From Pseudomonadota bacterium (GTDB lineage Bacteria; Pseudomonadota; Alphaproteobacteria; Caulobacterales; Caulobacteraceae): a stretch of 64,000 bases of DNA. The stretch lies in contig JAIUNU010000008.1 in the NCBI GenBank assembly GCA_020161365.1, positions 124,001 through 188,000 on the forward strand, in the 5' to 3' direction. Positions 63,014 through 64,000 of this stretch are shown here, in pieces. Position numbers and translations under genes: made by a program. The notes below the pieces were generated by a model, which saw only the letters and a program-made list of their open reading frames with translations, was not told where the DNA came from and did no database searches. Positions within the stretch are counted from its first letter, which is position 1, and each line of letters begins with the position of its first letter.

Positions 63014-64000
63014 TTGCACCACACCTCGCTGATCGCCACCATCGTCGCGGGCCTGGGACTGGCCTTCGTGTTCGGCGCCATCGCCAACCGGCTGAAACTG
63101 CCGGTGCTGGTCGGCTACCTGCTGGCCGGCGTGCTGGTGGGGCCGTTTACGCCCGGCTATGTGGCCGACCAGGAGTTGGCCCCGCAGCTGGCCGAGATCG
63201 GCGTCATCCTGCTGATGTTCGGCGTCGGGCTGCACTTTTCGCTGAAGGACCTGCTGGCGGTGAAGACCATCGCCATTCCCGGAGCGGTCGTGCAGATCGC
63301 TGCGGCGACTCTGATGGGCCTGGGCCTGGCGGTCGCGCTGGGCTGGAGCGTCGGCGCGGGCCTGGTGTTCGGCCTAGCCCTGTCGGTGGCCTCGACGGTG
63401 GTGTTGCTGCGCGCCTTGCAGGAGCGGCGCCTGGTCGAGACCGGACGCGGCAAGATCGCCGTCGGCTGGCTGATCGTCGAGGACCTCGCCATGGTGCTGG
63501 CGCTCGTGCTGCTGCCGGCCTTGTCCGGCGTGCTGGGCGGCGAGGCGCCGATGGAGCACGCCAAGGGCGGCGCGGCCGCCGGCGGGGTGCTGGGCGCCTT
63601 CGCGCTGACGATCGGCAAGGTCGTCGCCTTCGTGGCCCTGATGCTGATCGTCGGCCGCCGGGTCATTCCCTGGATCCTGCACCGCGTGGCCCATACCGGC
63701 TCGCGCGAGCTGTTCCGCCTCGGCGTTCTGGCCATCGCGCTGGGCGTCGCGTTCGGCTCGGCGGCGCTGTTCGGCGTCTCGTTCGCGCTGGGCGCCTTCT
63801 TCGCCGGCATGATCATGGCCGAAAGCGAGCTGTCGCAGCAGGCCGCCAACGAGACCCTGCCCCTGCGCGACGCCTTCGCCGTGCTGTTCTTCGTCTCGAT
63901 CGGCATGCTGTTCGACCCGATGGTGCTGCTGCGCGAGCCCGTCGCGGTGCTGGCCACCCTAGCGATCATCGTGGTGGGCAAGTCCATCGCCGCCCTGATC
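63014..64000 (+). CDS. CPA2 cation/proton antiporter, YbaL/Kef-like (3' end cut by window)
   Basis: The frame is open from a TTG at 63014 to the window end (329 codons visible), so only the membrane part is seen. AAGGAGAG lies a few bases upstream of the TTG, which supports this rare start. The core shows GAIANRLKLPVLVGYLLAGVLVGPFTPG, LLMFGVGLHFSLKDL, GLALSVASTVVLLRAL and FALGAFFAGMIMAE, typical of the YbaL branch of CPA2. An RCK domain would be expected beyond the window. It is divergent from the XRE gene and a different subtype from the antiporter at 60852-62651. Confidence 0.9.
   Translation, partial: MHHTSLIATIVAGLGLAFVFGAIANRLKLPVLVGYLLAGVLVGPFTPGYVADQELAPQLAEIGVILLMFGVGLHFSLKDLLAVKTIAIPGAVVQIAAATLMGLGLAVALGWSVGAGLVFGLALSVASTVVLLRALQERRLVETGRGKIAVGWLIVEDLAMVLALVLLPALSGVLGGEAPMEHAKGGAAAGGVLGAFALTIGKVVAFVALMLIVGRRVIPWILHRVAHTGSRELFRLGVLAIALGVAFGSAALFGVSFALGAFFAGMIMAESELSQQAANETLPLRDAFAVLFFVSIGMLFDPMVLLREPVAVLATLAIIVVGKSIAALI

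Overview
The window is high-GC DNA from an alphaproteobacterium of the genus Caulobacter, very probably in the C. vibrioides/C. segnis clade. The assignment rests on markers read directly from the sequence. These are a 769-residue DivL with tyrosine at position 550 in place of the kinase histidine, a ChpT phosphotransferase with His33, the phyK-sigT-nepR/phyR general stress locus with PhyR Asp192, LexA-type GTTC-N7-GTTC and sigmaT-type GGAAC-N16-CGTT sites, and many TonB/OmpA envelope genes. No integrase, transposase, CRISPR array, phage module, rRNA or tRNA was recognised, so the window looks like core chromosome.

Layout. 1-3.3 kb: two alpha/beta hydrolases, a guanidinium exporter gene (sugE/gdx) preceded by what reads as a guanidine-II (mini-ykkC) riboswitch, and a secreted protein. 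3.4-8.7 kb: the F1 ATP synthase operon atpHAGD-(zinc-ribbon ORF)-atpC on the minus strand. 8.8-20.7 kb: small hypotheticals, an acyl-CoA dehydrogenase, a LemA/TPM membrane cluster, a D-aminoacylase-like amidohydrolase, a TonB receptor and a thiolase. 20.7-30.5 kb: a chemoreceptor, DNA repair and replication genes (polA, recQ, SOS-controlled mmcB), a DMT transporter and cysQ. 30.6-37.7 kb: signalling, with chpT, a single-domain receiver, a CheR methyltransferase, an entericidin, and the PhyK/SigT/NepR/PhyR stress cascade. 37.7-44.3 kb: lipocalin, a diiron protein and a sirtuin facing a shared FNR/FixK box, small metal proteins, and divL. 44.6-52.1 kb: asd, TauE-like and hemolysin-III-like membrane proteins, patatin, a beta-lactamase-fold protein and an outer-membrane protein. 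52.3-56 kb: nrdA with two NrdR boxes, and an OmpA protein with 31 consecutive prolines. 56-60 kb: a TetR-HlyD-ABC-ABC2 efflux operon. 60-64 kb: a methyltransferase and two CPA2 cation/proton antiporters around a small XRE regulator. The last antiporter is cut by the window end and the first hydrolase by the window start.

Functional logic. DivL and ChpT belong to the CtrA phosphorelay that times the cell cycle. PhyR, NepR, SigT and PhyK form the partner-switching stress pathway: phosphorylated PhyR takes NepR away from SigT, which then reads the GGAAC/CGTT promoters seen ahead of nepR-sigT, phyR and the entericidin, and possibly the lipocalin. LexA, NrdR, FNR/FixK and TetR-type sites tie other genes to DNA damage, nucleotide supply, oxygen and efflux substrates.

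I found no clear new multi-gene system. The best candidates for something under-described are the zinc-ribbon protein translationally coupled inside the ATP synthase operon, a pair of mutually exclusive hairpins near 9.75 kb, and an orphan plus-strand intrinsic terminator near 22.8 kb that may end a small RNA.
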